This document shows, in pieces, positions 54,046 through 63,768 of a stretch of DNA of 64,000 nt. The notes under the pieces are model-generated. The model saw only the letters and a list, made by a program, of their open reading frames with translations, did not search any database and was not told the DNA's origin. The position numbers and the translations under genes were made by a program. The stretch comes from Micromonospora sp. WMMA1947 (GTDB taxonomy: Bacteria; Actinomycetota; Actinomycetes; Mycobacteriales; Micromonosporaceae), in NCBI RefSeq assembly GCF_027497355.1, contig NZ_CP114909.1, positions 3,987,001 through 4,051,000 of the forward strand, written 5' to 3'. How positions within the stretch are numbered: position 1 is the first letter of the stretch; the number at the start of each line of letters is the position of its first letter.

Positions 54046-55878
54046 TCAGCGGCCCCGGCGGCGGGGCCGGTACGTGGCGAGCGCGGCCGGTACGCCGCGC
54101 CGCACGATGCCGGCCCGGTCGCTGTCCCCCCGCATGACGGCGGCGGCGGTCTTGCGGGCCTGCTCGACGGTGAAGTGCGGCGGCAGCATCAGCTCGGCCG
54201 GGTCCACCACCGCGTTGACCACCACCGGCCGGTCCGCGTCGAGCACCCGCTGCCACAGGCCGTCCACCCGGGCGGGGGAGTCGACCAGCTCACCGCCGAG
54301 GCCCAGCACCTCCGCCCACCTGTGGTACGCCACGTCCGGTAGGTCCTGGCTGTCCGGGAACATCGGTGTGCCCTCGCCGGAGCGCTGCTCCCAGCTGACG
54401 AACGCGAGGTCCCGGTTGTTGAGCACCAGCACGACGAACCGGGGGTCGGCCCACTCCCGCCAGTACTTCGCGACAGTGATCAGCTCGTTGACGCCGTTCA
54501 TCTGCATCGCGCCGTCACCGAGCAGCGCGATCACCGGGCGGTCCGGGTGGGCGAACTTCGCCGCCAGCGCGTACGGCATCCCGCCGCCCATGGACAGCAG
54601 CGTGCCGGAGAGGCTGGCCAACATGCCGGGGCGCACCCGTACGTGCCGGGCGTACCAGGCGGTGGCGGTGCCGCAGTCGACGGCGAGCATGGCGTCGTCC
54701 GGCAGCGCGTCGTCGAGCGTGGTGAACAGCGACTGCGGGTTGACCGGGTCGGCGGGCTGGGCGGCGACCTCGCGTTGCGAGGCCCGCCACTTGCCGGTGG
54801 CGTCGGCGAGGGTGGCCCGCCAGGCGGTCGGGCCCGGCCCCGGGCCCAGCTCCCGGAGCAGGGCGCGCAGCGTCGGCCCGGCGTCGCCGGTCAGGTTCAC
54901 CTCGGTCGGGTAGCGCAGCCCCATCCGGCTGCCGTCGATGTCGATCTGCACCGCCCGGGCCTGGCCCTCCGGCGGGTAGAACTCCGAGTACGGCATCTGG
55001 CTGCCGACGATCAGCAGCCTGTCGCACTCGCGCATGAGCTGCCAGCTCGGGCGGCTGCCGAGCAGGCCGATCGCGCCTGTGACCCACGGCTGGCGGTGGT
55101 CGACGGCGGTGAAGCCGAGCAGCGCGGTGGCGACCCCGGCGCCGAGGCGGTCGGCGATGCGGCGTACCTCCTCCTCGGCGCCCAGCGCGCCCTGCCCGAC
55201 CAGCATCGCCACCCGCTCGCCGCCGCGCAGCACCTCGGCGGCGCGGCGCACGTCGGCCTCCGGCGGCGCCGTCGGCTCGCTGCTCGGCACCGCGCTGGTG
55301 TGGTAGTAGCCGTGGGCGTGCGGCGGGTGCGGCACCGCGGGCAGGTCCTGCACGTCGGAGGGGAGAACCAGGGCCGTCACGGTACGCCGGGCCAGCGCCG
55401 TGCGGCAGGCCCGGTCGACCAGGTGCCGGGCCTGGGACGGGTCGTCGAGCTGGGCCAGGAAGGCCGAGGCCACGTCCTTGTAGAGCGAGAGGAGGTCCAC
55501 CTCCTGGTAGTAGCCGCCGCCCTCGGCGGGCAGCGCGGTGTGCCCGAGCAGCGCCACCACCGGCTGGTGGTCGAGCTTGGCGTCGTAGAGGCCGTTGAGG
55601 GCGTGGATCGCGCCCGGCCCGCTGGTCACCACCACGCAGCCGAGCGGGCCGCCGCCGTACTTGACGTGCGCGCCTGCCGCGAACCCGGCCGTCTCCTCGT
55701 GCCGGACCTGGATGAACCGGGCCCGTCCCTCGGCGCGTTGCAACGCCGACGTCATGCCGTTGATCCCGTCGCCGGGGTAGCCGTAGTAGCGGTGCACGCC
55801 CCATTCGGCGAGCCGGGCCACCAGGTAGTCGGCGACTGTGGCGTCGCGGGGGAGGTTGCCGTCGTGATCCGCGCCCAT
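54046..55878 (-). CDS. Thiamine-diphosphate enzyme, pyruvate oxidase-like
   Basis: 610 residues of the acetolactate synthase/pyruvate oxidase superfamily. The N-terminal Pyr domain has YYGYPGDGINGMTSALQRAE, with the catalytic Glu in VRHEETAGFAAGAHVKYGG. A middle FAD/CoA-like domain follows. The ThDP/Mg site is IALLGDGAMQMNGVNELITV, followed by VLVLNNRDLAFV. Proteins of this type are annotated as pyruvate dehydrogenase (quinone) or simply ThDP-requiring enzymes; a C-terminal membrane-binding helix is not evident. The ATG at 55878 follows GGAGGAACCAGG. It is divergent from the RNA methyltransferase. Confidence 0.9.
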   Translation of the reverse strand: MGADHDGNLPRDATVADYLVARLAEWGVHRYYGYPGDGINGMTSALQRAEGRARFIQVRHEETAGFAAGAHVKYGGGPLGCVVVTSGPGAIHALNGLYDAKLDHQPVVALLGHTALPAEGGGYYQEVDLLSLYKDVASAFLAQLDDPSQARHLVDRACRTALARRTVTALVLPSDVQDLPAVPHPPHAHGYYHTSAVPSSEPTAPPEADVRRAAEVLRGGERVAMLVGQGALGAEEEVRRIADRLGAGVATALLGFTAVDHRQPWVTGAIGLLGSRPSWQLMRECDRLLIVGSQMPYSEFYPPEGQARAVQIDIDGSRMGLRYPTEVNLTGDAGPTLRALLRELGPGPGPTAWRATLADATGKWRASQREVAAQPADPVNPQSLFTTLDDALPDDAMLAVDCGTATAWYARHVRVRPGMLASLSGTLLSMGGGMPYALAAKFAHPDRPVIALLGDGAMQMNGVNELITVAKYWREWADPRFVVLVLNNRDLAFVSWEQRSGEGTPMFPDSQDLPDVAYHRWAEVLGLGGELVDSPARVDGLWQRVLDADRPVVVNAVVDPAELMLPPHFTVEQARKTAAAVMRGDSDRAGIVRRGVPAALATYRPRRRGR

Positions 55879-55983
55879 CCTGGTTCCTCCGTCGCCGTCG
55901 GCCTCCCGCCTCCGTTCCCCGCCCCGGGCGCCGGAAACCCGGCCCGCGCCGGAGCGGCCGGGCGGGCCGGGCAGAATCGCCTG

Positions 55984-56793
55984 GTGCCCGTCCACGAGAT
56001 CACCGACCCCGACGACGACCGGATCGCCGACTACCGCGCGCTCACCGACGTGGAGCTGCGTACCCGCTGGGAACCGCCGCACGGGTTGTTCATCGCCGAG
56101 GGGGAGCTGGTGCTGCGGCGGGCGCTGCGGGCCGGCTACCCGGCCCGGTCGTACCTGGTCGACGCGAAGCGGGTGGACCAGCTCGCCGACCTGGACACCG
56201 GGGACACGCCGGTGTACGCGGCCACGCCGGACGTGCTCCAGTGCGCCACCGGCTTCCACGTGCACCGGGGGGTGCTCGCGTCGTTCCACCGCAAGCCGCT
56301 GCGCTCGGCGGACGAGGTGCTCGCCGCCGCCCGGCGGGTGGTGATCCTGGAGGACGTCAACAACCACACCAACCTGGGGGCGATCTTCCGGGGCGCCGCC
56401 GCGCTCGGCGTCGACGCGGTGCTGCTGTCTCCCACCTGCGCCGATCCGCTCTACCGGCGCAGCGTACGGGTCAGCATGGGCGAGGTGTTCGCGGTGCCGT
56501 ACGCCAAGCTCGAGCGCTGGCCCGCAGGACTGGACCAGGTCCGGGCGGCCGGATTCACGGTGCTCGCGATGACGCCCGCGCCGGATGCCGTACCGATGCA
56601 GCGGCTGACCCCGGCGCAGCGGGAGCGGGCGGCGCTGCTGCTCGGGGCGGAGGGGCCGGGGCTGACCGCGGCGGCGCAGGCGGCCAGCGACGTGCGGGTG
56701 GTGATCCCGATGCGGCGCGGCGTGGACTCGCTGAACGTGGCCGCAGCCGCGGCGGTGGCGTTCTGGGAGCTGGGCCGCGAGGACGCGCTCTGA
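55984..56793 (+). CDS. TrmH/SpoU-family RNA 2'-O-methyltransferase
   Basis: 269 residues. The N-terminal substrate-binding domain (GLFIAEGELVLRRALRAGYP) precedes the SPOUT knot: ILEDVNNHTNLGAIFRGAAA (motif 1), LLLGAEGPGL (motif 2) and IPMRRGVDSLNVAAAAAVA (motif 3). It methylates a ribose 2'-OH in rRNA or tRNA using S-adenosylmethionine; which nucleotide is not clear. It starts at GTG 55984. It is followed by argG after 57 bp, with argG having its own promoter. Confidence 0.93.
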   Translation: MPVHEITDPDDDRIADYRALTDVELRTRWEPPHGLFIAEGELVLRRALRAGYPARSYLVDAKRVDQLADLDTGDTPVYAATPDVLQCATGFHVHRGVLASFHRKPLRSADEVLAAARRVVILEDVNNHTNLGAIFRGAAALGVDAVLLSPTCADPLYRRSVRVSMGEVFAVPYAKLERWPAGLDQVRAAGFTVLAMTPAPDAVPMQRLTPAQRERAALLLGAEGPGLTAAAQAASDVRVVIPMRRGVDSLNVAAAAAVAFWELGREDAL

Positions 56794-58302
<1,509 letters not shown>

Positions 58303-58410
58303 TCACCGCCGCTCGTCCCGTCTGCCCGCCCGCCGGTCCCCGCCTTCTCGGCGGGCCGGCGGGCGGTGTGGCCTTCGGCAACGGTGGTGACGCAGGGTAG
58401 CGTGTCGCCC

Positions 58411-60210
58411 GTGTTCCCTACCGTGCGTGAGGTGCTGGACCTGGTGCCCGTGCGCAACGGCGCGCCCCGCCTGGTCGCCGGAACCGCCGGGCTGGACCGG
58501 CCGGTGCGGTGGGTGCACATCGCCGAGGTGCCGGACATCGCCACCCTGCTCGGCGGCGGGGAACTGGTCCTCACCACCGGGATCGGGCTGCCGGGCGACG
58601 ACGCCGGGCTCCGCGAGTTCATCGGCGCCCTCGCCGACGTCGGCGTCTCCGGGCTGGCCGTCGAGCTGGGCCGCCGCTACGTCAGCGGAGTGCCCCGGGT
58701 GATGGCCGCCGCCGCCGAACGACGCGGCCTGCCCCTGATCGAGCTGCGCCGGGGCACCCCGTTCGTCCGCATCACCGAGGCGGTGCACGCGCTGATCGTG
58801 GACGCCCAGCTCACCGAGCTGCGCGCCACCGAGGAGATCCACCAGCGGTTCACCGACCTGTCGGTGGAGGGCGCCGAACCGGCCGAGGTGCTGCGGCAGG
58901 CCGCCGAGCTGGCGGGCTGCCCGATGGTGCTGGAGAACCTGTCCCGGCAGGTGCTCGCCTACGACCCGGCGGGGGAGAACGCCGAACTGCTGCTGGACGG
59001 CTGGGAACGGCACTCGCGGCAGATCCGCCCGGCCGGGCGCACCGCGTACGACCCGGACAGCGGCTGGCTCGTCACCACCGTCGGCGCGCGGGGCCAGGAC
59101 TGGGGACGGCTGCTGCTGCGCTGGCCGGCGACCGAGTCCACCCCGCCGACCCGGCTGACCATCCTGATCGAGCGGGCCGCCTCCACGCTGGCCCTGGGCC
59201 GGCTGATCCGGCGCGACGCCGAGGGCCTGGAACGGCAGATCCACCGCACGCTGCTGACCGCCCTGATCGACCACTCCCGCCCGGTGGACGAGGTGGCGCT
59301 GCGCGCCAAGGCGCTCGGCGTCGTCCTGGACCGCCGGCACCTGGTCGGCGTCGTGGTCCGGCACCGCGCCGACGAGCCGGCCGGGGACGCGGGCGCCCTC
59401 GACGACGAGTCCGCCCCGACCCGCCGGGGCGGGCGCCGCGACGCCGACGCCGAAGGCCCCGAAGTCGGCCCGGCCCGGTTGCGCGACCTCGCCGAGGCAG
59501 TCAGCCAGGCCGTCCGCGACGCCAAGCTCACCGCGCTGACCAGCCCGCTCGACGACCAGGCGGTGGGCGCGCTGCTGGCGCTCCCCGACGCCGCCGCCGA
59601 GGAGAAGGCACTGTCCGCGTTCGCCGCGGCGTTGCGTCGGGTACGCCTCGACGTCGCCCCCGCCCGCACTCCGGCGTCCCGCCTGTCGGAGTCACCCGAC
59701 CGGCCCGCCGGCCGGGCCGTGACGTCGGGGAGCGCGCGACCGGCCGACGCGCCGCCCCGCGCCGCGATCGTGGTGGCGGCCGGGTCCGGCGTGGGCAGCA
59801 TGCGCGAGGCGCGCCGGTCGCTGATCGAGGCGCGGCAGGTCGCCGAGGCGGCGCGGCGGGATCCCAGGGATCTGCCCTGCTACCGCCTGCCGCACGTCGG
59901 GCTGGCGGGGCTGCTGCACCTGCTACGCGACGAGCCCCGGTTGCAGACGTTCGTCGAGCGTGAACTCGGGCCGCTGCTCGCCTACGACGCCCAGCACCCG
60001 CGGGAGCAGTTGCTCGGCACCCTGCGGGCGTACCTGGAGCAGGGGCGGAACAAGTCGGCCGGTGCGGCCGCCGCGCACCTGTCCCGGCCGGCGTTCTACG
60101 AGCGGCTGGCCCGTATCGGCCGCATCCTCGACGCCGACCTCGACTCGGTCGACAGGTGCCTGTCCCTGCACGTGGCCCTGCTGGCCCTGGACGCCATCCG
60201 CACCCCCTGA
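58411..60210 (+). CDS. PucR-family transcriptional regulator
   Basis: 599 residues. The PucR N-terminal ligand-binding domain (~1-125: FPTVREVLDLVPVRNGAPRL, LVLTTGIGLPGDDAGLREFI) is followed by a GGDEF-like CdaR middle domain (~215-470), which carries an Asp/Glu/Arg-rich insert around residues 325-350, and the C-terminal HTH_30 (LLGTLRAYLEQGRNKSAGAA, AHLSRPAFYERLARI). Such regulators control purine or nitrogen catabolism in some bacteria. The target here is unknown, although argG is immediately upstream on the same strand. GTG 58411 is chosen; GTG 58402 is an alternative. Confidence 0.9.
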   Translation: MFPTVREVLDLVPVRNGAPRLVAGTAGLDRPVRWVHIAEVPDIATLLGGGELVLTTGIGLPGDDAGLREFIGALADVGVSGLAVELGRRYVSGVPRVMAAAAERRGLPLIELRRGTPFVRITEAVHALIVDAQLTELRATEEIHQRFTDLSVEGAEPAEVLRQAAELAGCPMVLENLSRQVLAYDPAGENAELLLDGWERHSRQIRPAGRTAYDPDSGWLVTTVGARGQDWGRLLLRWPATESTPPTRLTILIERAASTLALGRLIRRDAEGLERQIHRTLLTALIDHSRPVDEVALRAKALGVVLDRRHLVGVVVRHRADEPAGDAGALDDESAPTRRGGRRDADAEGPEVGPARLRDLAEAVSQAVRDAKLTALTSPLDDQAVGALLALPDAAAEEKALSAFAAALRRVRLDVAPARTPASRLSESPDRPAGRAVTSGSARPADAPPRAAIVVAAGSGVGSMREARRSLIEARQVAEAARRDPRDLPCYRLPHVGLAGLLHLLRDEPRLQTFVERELGPLLAYDAQHPREQLLGTLRAYLEQGRNKSAGAAAAHLSRPAFYERLARIGRILDADLDSVDRCLSLHVALLALDAIRTP

Positions 60211-60274
60211 CCGCCCCGCCCCTGCCCCCCGCCCCCGCCCCCCGCCCCGCCCGCCCTTTCGGCCTCTGCCGCGC

Positions 60275-60345
60275 CGATCTTGGAGTTGTGGCGCCCAGAA
60301 TGCCGGCTAAGCACCGTTATCAGAGGTGCCACAACTCCAAGATCG
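60275..60345. repeat. Intergenic hairpin repeat, family E (GATCTTGGAG)
   Basis: 21-bp arms starting CGATCTTGGAGTTGTGG, with one mismatch and a 29-nt loop, between the convergent PucR and murL genes. It is related to the imperfect hairpin at 46301-46374. Confidence 0.85.
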
Positions 60346-60359
60346 ATAGGGTGCGGGCG

Positions 60360-60420
60360 GTGATCATGAGGTTGAGCCGGTGATTCGCCCTGAATTCGCA
60401 CCGTCAAGTTCATGATCGAC
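60360..60420. repeat. Intergenic hairpin repeat, GATCATGARSTTGA type
   Basis: GTGATCATGAGGTTGA (left) faces GTCAAGTTCATGATCGAC (right). The arms pair with a few mismatches and resemble the family B arm at 7023. It lies 13 bp past the murL stop. Confidence 0.7.
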
Positions 60421-60433
60421 TGGGCGGGGTGGG

Positions 60434-61783
60434 TCAGGTCAGGGCTGTGAGGGTTTTGGCGTATGGGGCGGGCACGTAGTTGTCGCCGCCGGGGGTGAAC
60501 ACGTCGGAGGTCGCGGCCGCCTGCCAGGCGGTGTCGGGCAGCGCAGCCACCAGGGCGCGTACCACAGGGGCGTCGCGCCACTGGTCCTGCTGGGCGAGCA
60601 GGCTCAACGCGACGACCGACTCCTCCACCTCGCCCACGCACTCGAACGGCTTGTGCCCGTCGATGCCGAGCAGTTCCCGGTAGCCGGGGATCTGGGACTC
60701 GTCGGCCAGCAGGTCACCGCCGAAGATGCCGGTCAGCCGCTCGCGGGGCATGAACGGGGCCATGGCCAGGAACACGAACCGGCACTTCGGGCAGTCGCGG
60801 CACCAGCGCTCGCTCGCATCGCGCAGCTTGAACGCGGCGTTGCAGCTGGTCACCACCGCGTCGTACCGGTCGATCTCGGCGAACAGGCGGGCGATGTGCA
60901 GCTCGGACAGGGAACGCAGCAACGAGAAGTACGGCTCGGTGAGCCCGGCGTGCTCGGCCAGCGCGGCACGCAGGAGCCCTTCCGCCTCGACGCCCTTGGA
61001 CCACTGGTGGTTGATCTCGTGACCGTTCCAGATGAGGTTCGGGTCGGACGCGGACCGCTCGTTCGACATCACCACCGGGCCGAGGCCGTGCAGGACCGCG
61101 GTGGCCACGGCGATCAGCGAGTTGATCGCGGTGACCGGGATGTGCCCGTTGCGCGCGCCGGCCGCGTTCAGCTCGAACAGCACCGGGTCCAGGCGCCGCC
61201 GGGCGGCCAGCGGCACCAGGTCCGACGCCTCGTTCACCGACACGATCACGTGGTTCGGGTTGACCGAGAACGGCACCGGCTCCAGGCCGGCGCGGCGCAG
61301 CGCCTCCAGCGTGACGATGGAGTCCTTGCCGCCACCCACCGCCGAGAGCGGACGGCGGTCGGAGTTGTCCACCGGCACCGCCGGGTCCACGGTGCCGGAC
61401 GGCACCTCGGGACGCAGTTGCAGCACGTGCGGCAGCTCGTTGCGGTACGCGTACTCGGCGAGGCCCTTGGTGTAGACGGCGGTGACCAGCTCGACGGCGG
61501 CGGCGCCCAGCGGTGCGGGCAGCACCAGCCGGGGCGGCGCGGCGGCCTTGTAGTAGCTGACGCCGGCGACCACGTGCAGCAGTTCCAGCACCCGGGCCAG
61601 GGTGGCCGCGGTGGCGTCGGCGACCGGCTCGGCCGGCAGCGGAAGCGTGATCACCTCGGTGAACCGCTGCTCGCCGTCGGGGCCGGTCAGGGCGTAGTCG
61701 AACAGGACCTCGCCGGTGGCGAAGTCGATCGAGTAGGACGGGAACGTGAAGGCGTCCATCCGCCGCAGCTGCTCGTTGGGCAC
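60434..61783 (-). CDS. murL: UDP-MurNAc-L-Ala-L-Glu epimerase MurL
   Basis: 449 residues. With ATP it inverts L-Glu to D-Glu in UDP-MurNAc-L-Ala-L-Glu, an alternative to glutamate racemase (established for Xanthomonas and reported for actinomycetes). Visible signatures are RRPLSAVGGGKDSIVTLEAL (PP-loop-like nucleotide site), FSVNPNHVIVSVNEASDLVP, VVMSNERSASDPNLIWNGHE and the Cys cluster WCRDCPKCRFVFLAMAPFMP. The family call is strengthened by divergent murD2 87 bp away. I start at GTG 61783, which lies 5 bp after a TAGTAT -10 box, suggesting a leaderless message. An extended frame upstream overlaps murD2 and is not coding. Confidence 0.88.
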   Translation of the reverse strand: MPNEQLRRMDAFTFPSYSIDFATGEVLFDYALTGPDGEQRFTEVITLPLPAEPVADATAATLARVLELLHVVAGVSYYKAAAPPRLVLPAPLGAAAVELVTAVYTKGLAEYAYRNELPHVLQLRPEVPSGTVDPAVPVDNSDRRPLSAVGGGKDSIVTLEALRRAGLEPVPFSVNPNHVIVSVNEASDLVPLAARRRLDPVLFELNAAGARNGHIPVTAINSLIAVATAVLHGLGPVVMSNERSASDPNLIWNGHEINHQWSKGVEAEGLLRAALAEHAGLTEPYFSLLRSLSELHIARLFAEIDRYDAVVTSCNAAFKLRDASERWCRDCPKCRFVFLAMAPFMPRERLTGIFGGDLLADESQIPGYRELLGIDGHKPFECVGEVEESVVALSLLAQQDQWRDAPVVRALVAALPDTAWQAAATSDVFTPGGDNYVPAPYAKTLTALT

Positions 61784-61788
61784 ACGCC

Positions 61789-61794
61789 ATACTA
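61789..61794 (-). promoter_or_regulatory. -10 box of leaderless murL
   Basis: TAGTAT on the minus strand ends 5 bp before the murL GTG, so transcription would begin at about the start codon. A matching -35 hexamer is not clear. Confidence 0.45.
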
Positions 61795-61870
61795 GGCCCT
61801 GGTTCGTCCGTCCGTGTCCGGCTGGGCCGGACCCTGCCCGCCGTGCGTCGACCGAGTCCGAGGAGAGCCC

Positions 61871-63217
61871 GTGCGCCTGTCTGATCTGCGCGGACGTCAT
61901 GTCGCCGTCTGGGGCGCCGGCCGCGAGGGCCGGGCCGCGGTGACCGCGATCGCCGCGCACGGGCCGGCCGGCCTCGTCGTGGTCGACGACAGCGCGAACT
62001 TCCTCACGCTGCCGTGGGACGGTCCGCTCGCCGCCTCGGCGCCGCTCGTCACCGGCGAGGAGGGCTTCGAGCGCCTGGCCGCCGCCGACGTGGTGGTCCG
62101 CTCGCCGGGCGTGCCGAACACCCACCCGTGGATGGTGGAGCTGCGCCGCCGGTCCGTGCCGGTGACGCAGGGCAGCGCGTTGTGGATGGCCGACCATGCG
62201 GACCGCACCGTCGGGGTGACCGGCAGCAAGGGCAAGAGCACCACGTCCAGCCTGATCAGTCATCTGCTCACCGCGATGGACCGGCCGAACGTGTTCGGCG
62301 GCAACATCGGGGTGCCGCTGCTGGACCTGCCCGAGGCGGAGCTGTACGTGCTGGAGCTGTCCAGCTACCAGTGCTCCGACCTGACCGACTCGCCGCGGGT
62401 GGCGGTGGTGACCGCGCTGTTCCCCGAGCACCTGGACGCCCACGGCGGCGAGCGGGAGTACTACCGGGACAAGCTGAACCTGATCGCGCACGGTCCGCAC
62501 GCCGTCGTGGTCAACGGCGCCGACCCGCGCCTGGCGGCGGAGCTGGGCGACCGGGCCGCGGTCCGGGCCGGTTCGCCGGACACCACGCACGTGGCCACCG
62601 GGCCGGACGGTACGCAGTGGTTCCACCTGCGGGACACGCCGCTGTTCCCGCGCGCGGTGCTGCCGCTGGTCGGCCGGCACAACGAGGGCAACCTCTGTGT
62701 CGCCCTCGCGGTGCTGGACGCGCTCGGCGTCGACGTGGTGGCGCGCAAGGACAGCCTCGCGGTGGCGGTCGCGGAGTTCCAGGGCCTGGCGCACCGACTC
62801 ACCGAGATCGCCGACCCGTCCGGGCTGACGTTCGTCGACGACACGCTCGCCACCAGCCCGTACGCGGCGATGCACGCGATCGACGCGTACGAGGGTCGGC
62901 CGTTGACGGTGATCGTCGGCGGCGCCGACAGAGGGCTGGACTACAGCCCGCTGCGCGCGCACCTGGCCGACCGGGAGATCACCGTGATCGGCGTGCCGGA
63001 CAGCGGCCCCCGCATCGTGGAGGCGCTGTCCGGGCTGCCGTCGGTGCGTACCGAGCTGGCCGACGACCTGGTCGCCGCCGTCGGGCTGTCCCGCAAGCTG
63101 ACCCCGGCGGGCGGGGTGGTGCTGCTGTCCCCGGCGGCGCCGAGCTACGGCCGGTTCCGCAACTTCGAGCACCGCTCCGAGGTGTTCGCGCAGGCGGTGG
63201 CCGACACCGCCCGCTGA
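61871..63217 (+). CDS. murD2: UDP-MurNAc-L-Ala-L-Glu synthetase MurD2
   Basis: 448 residues of the Mur ligase family. The N-terminal Rossmann domain begins MRLSDLRGRHVAVWGAGREG. The ATP P-loop is GVTGSKGKSTTSSLISHLLT, the central domain has LELSSYQCSDL and FPEHLDAHGG (conserved Glu/His), and the C-terminal domain has FVDDTLATSPYAAMHAI. Compared with ordinary MurD it belongs to the MurD2 type, which adds L-Glu to UDP-MurNAc-L-Ala. The product is then epimerised by MurL, encoded divergently. GTG 61871 follows AGGAGAGCCC. Substrate preference (L- over D-Glu) is inferred from the pairing. Confidence 0.88.
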   Translation: MRLSDLRGRHVAVWGAGREGRAAVTAIAAHGPAGLVVVDDSANFLTLPWDGPLAASAPLVTGEEGFERLAAADVVVRSPGVPNTHPWMVELRRRSVPVTQGSALWMADHADRTVGVTGSKGKSTTSSLISHLLTAMDRPNVFGGNIGVPLLDLPEAELYVLELSSYQCSDLTDSPRVAVVTALFPEHLDAHGGEREYYRDKLNLIAHGPHAVVVNGADPRLAAELGDRAAVRAGSPDTTHVATGPDGTQWFHLRDTPLFPRAVLPLVGRHNEGNLCVALAVLDALGVDVVARKDSLAVAVAEFQGLAHRLTEIADPSGLTFVDDTLATSPYAAMHAIDAYEGRPLTVIVGGADRGLDYSPLRAHLADREITVIGVPDSGPRIVEALSGLPSVRTELADDLVAAVGLSRKLTPAGGVVLLSPAAPSYGRFRNFEHRSEVFAQAVADTAR

Positions 63218-63221
63218 GCGG

Positions 63222-63767
63222 TCAGCCGCGCTCCGCGCGGGCGTTCCCCGGCGGGCCGGGCTCGCCGGAGAGGATCGCGTCGAGCGACTCCGTGGGCGCC
63301 GAACTGTCGACCGGCTCGCGCGGCGCGGGCGCCGTACCGGCGGACGTCGTCCCGGCGGGCGTCGCCTCCGGGCCGGCGTGGGCCGGGCGCCGCTTGACCG
63401 GCGTCCAGGCGAACGCGAGCGCGCCGCCGACGAGCGCCAGCAGCATGCCGATCAGGAACCCGCCCAGGTTCGAGGTGAGCCAGGAGACCAGCCCGAGCAC
63501 GAGGGAGAGCACCGCGTAGAAGACGCGTTGCTGCGGCGTGGTGATCAGCAGCACGCCGCAGATGACCAGGACGGCCGGGACCAGGTACGCGGCCAGCCCT
63601 TGCGGCCCGACGTGCAGCAGCACCCCGAGCGGCGCGCGCAGCGTCACGAGCATCTCCGCGCCGCCGAGCGCGATGAGCAGCCCGGCGGTGAACGGCCGGG
63701 CCCGGCGCCAGCGCCGCCAGCGTGTGCGGACGCCGGCGGCGGGCGCCGAGTGCTGTCCCGCGGTCAC
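63222..63767 (-). CDS. DUF6114 membrane protein
   Basis: 181 residues: a basic head (RTRWRRWRRARP) and about four hydrophobic helices (FTAGLLIALGGAEMLVTLRA, GLAAYLVPAVLVICGVLLIT, YAVLSLVLGLVSWLTSNLGG, LIGMLLALVGGALAFAW), then a Pro/Ala/Glu-rich cytosolic tail. The family occurs next to DUF6230 genes in actinomycetes, as here, where its GTG lies 1 bp past the DUF6230 stop. The function is unknown. It ends 4 bp from convergent murD2. Confidence 0.8.
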   Translation of the reverse strand: MTAGQHSAPAAGVRTRWRRWRRARPFTAGLLIALGGAEMLVTLRAPLGVLLHVGPQGLAAYLVPAVLVICGVLLITTPQQRVFYAVLSLVLGLVSWLTSNLGGFLIGMLLALVGGALAFAWTPVKRRPAHAGPEATPAGTTSAGTAPAPREPVDSSAPTESLDAILSGEPGPPGNARAERG

Positions 63768-63768
63768 G

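Noticed and set aside
61784..63172. Extended N-terminal frame of murL overlapping murD2
   Set aside because: The extra ~460 codons are antisense to a fully conserved Mur ligase; MurL family length fits the GTG at 61783.
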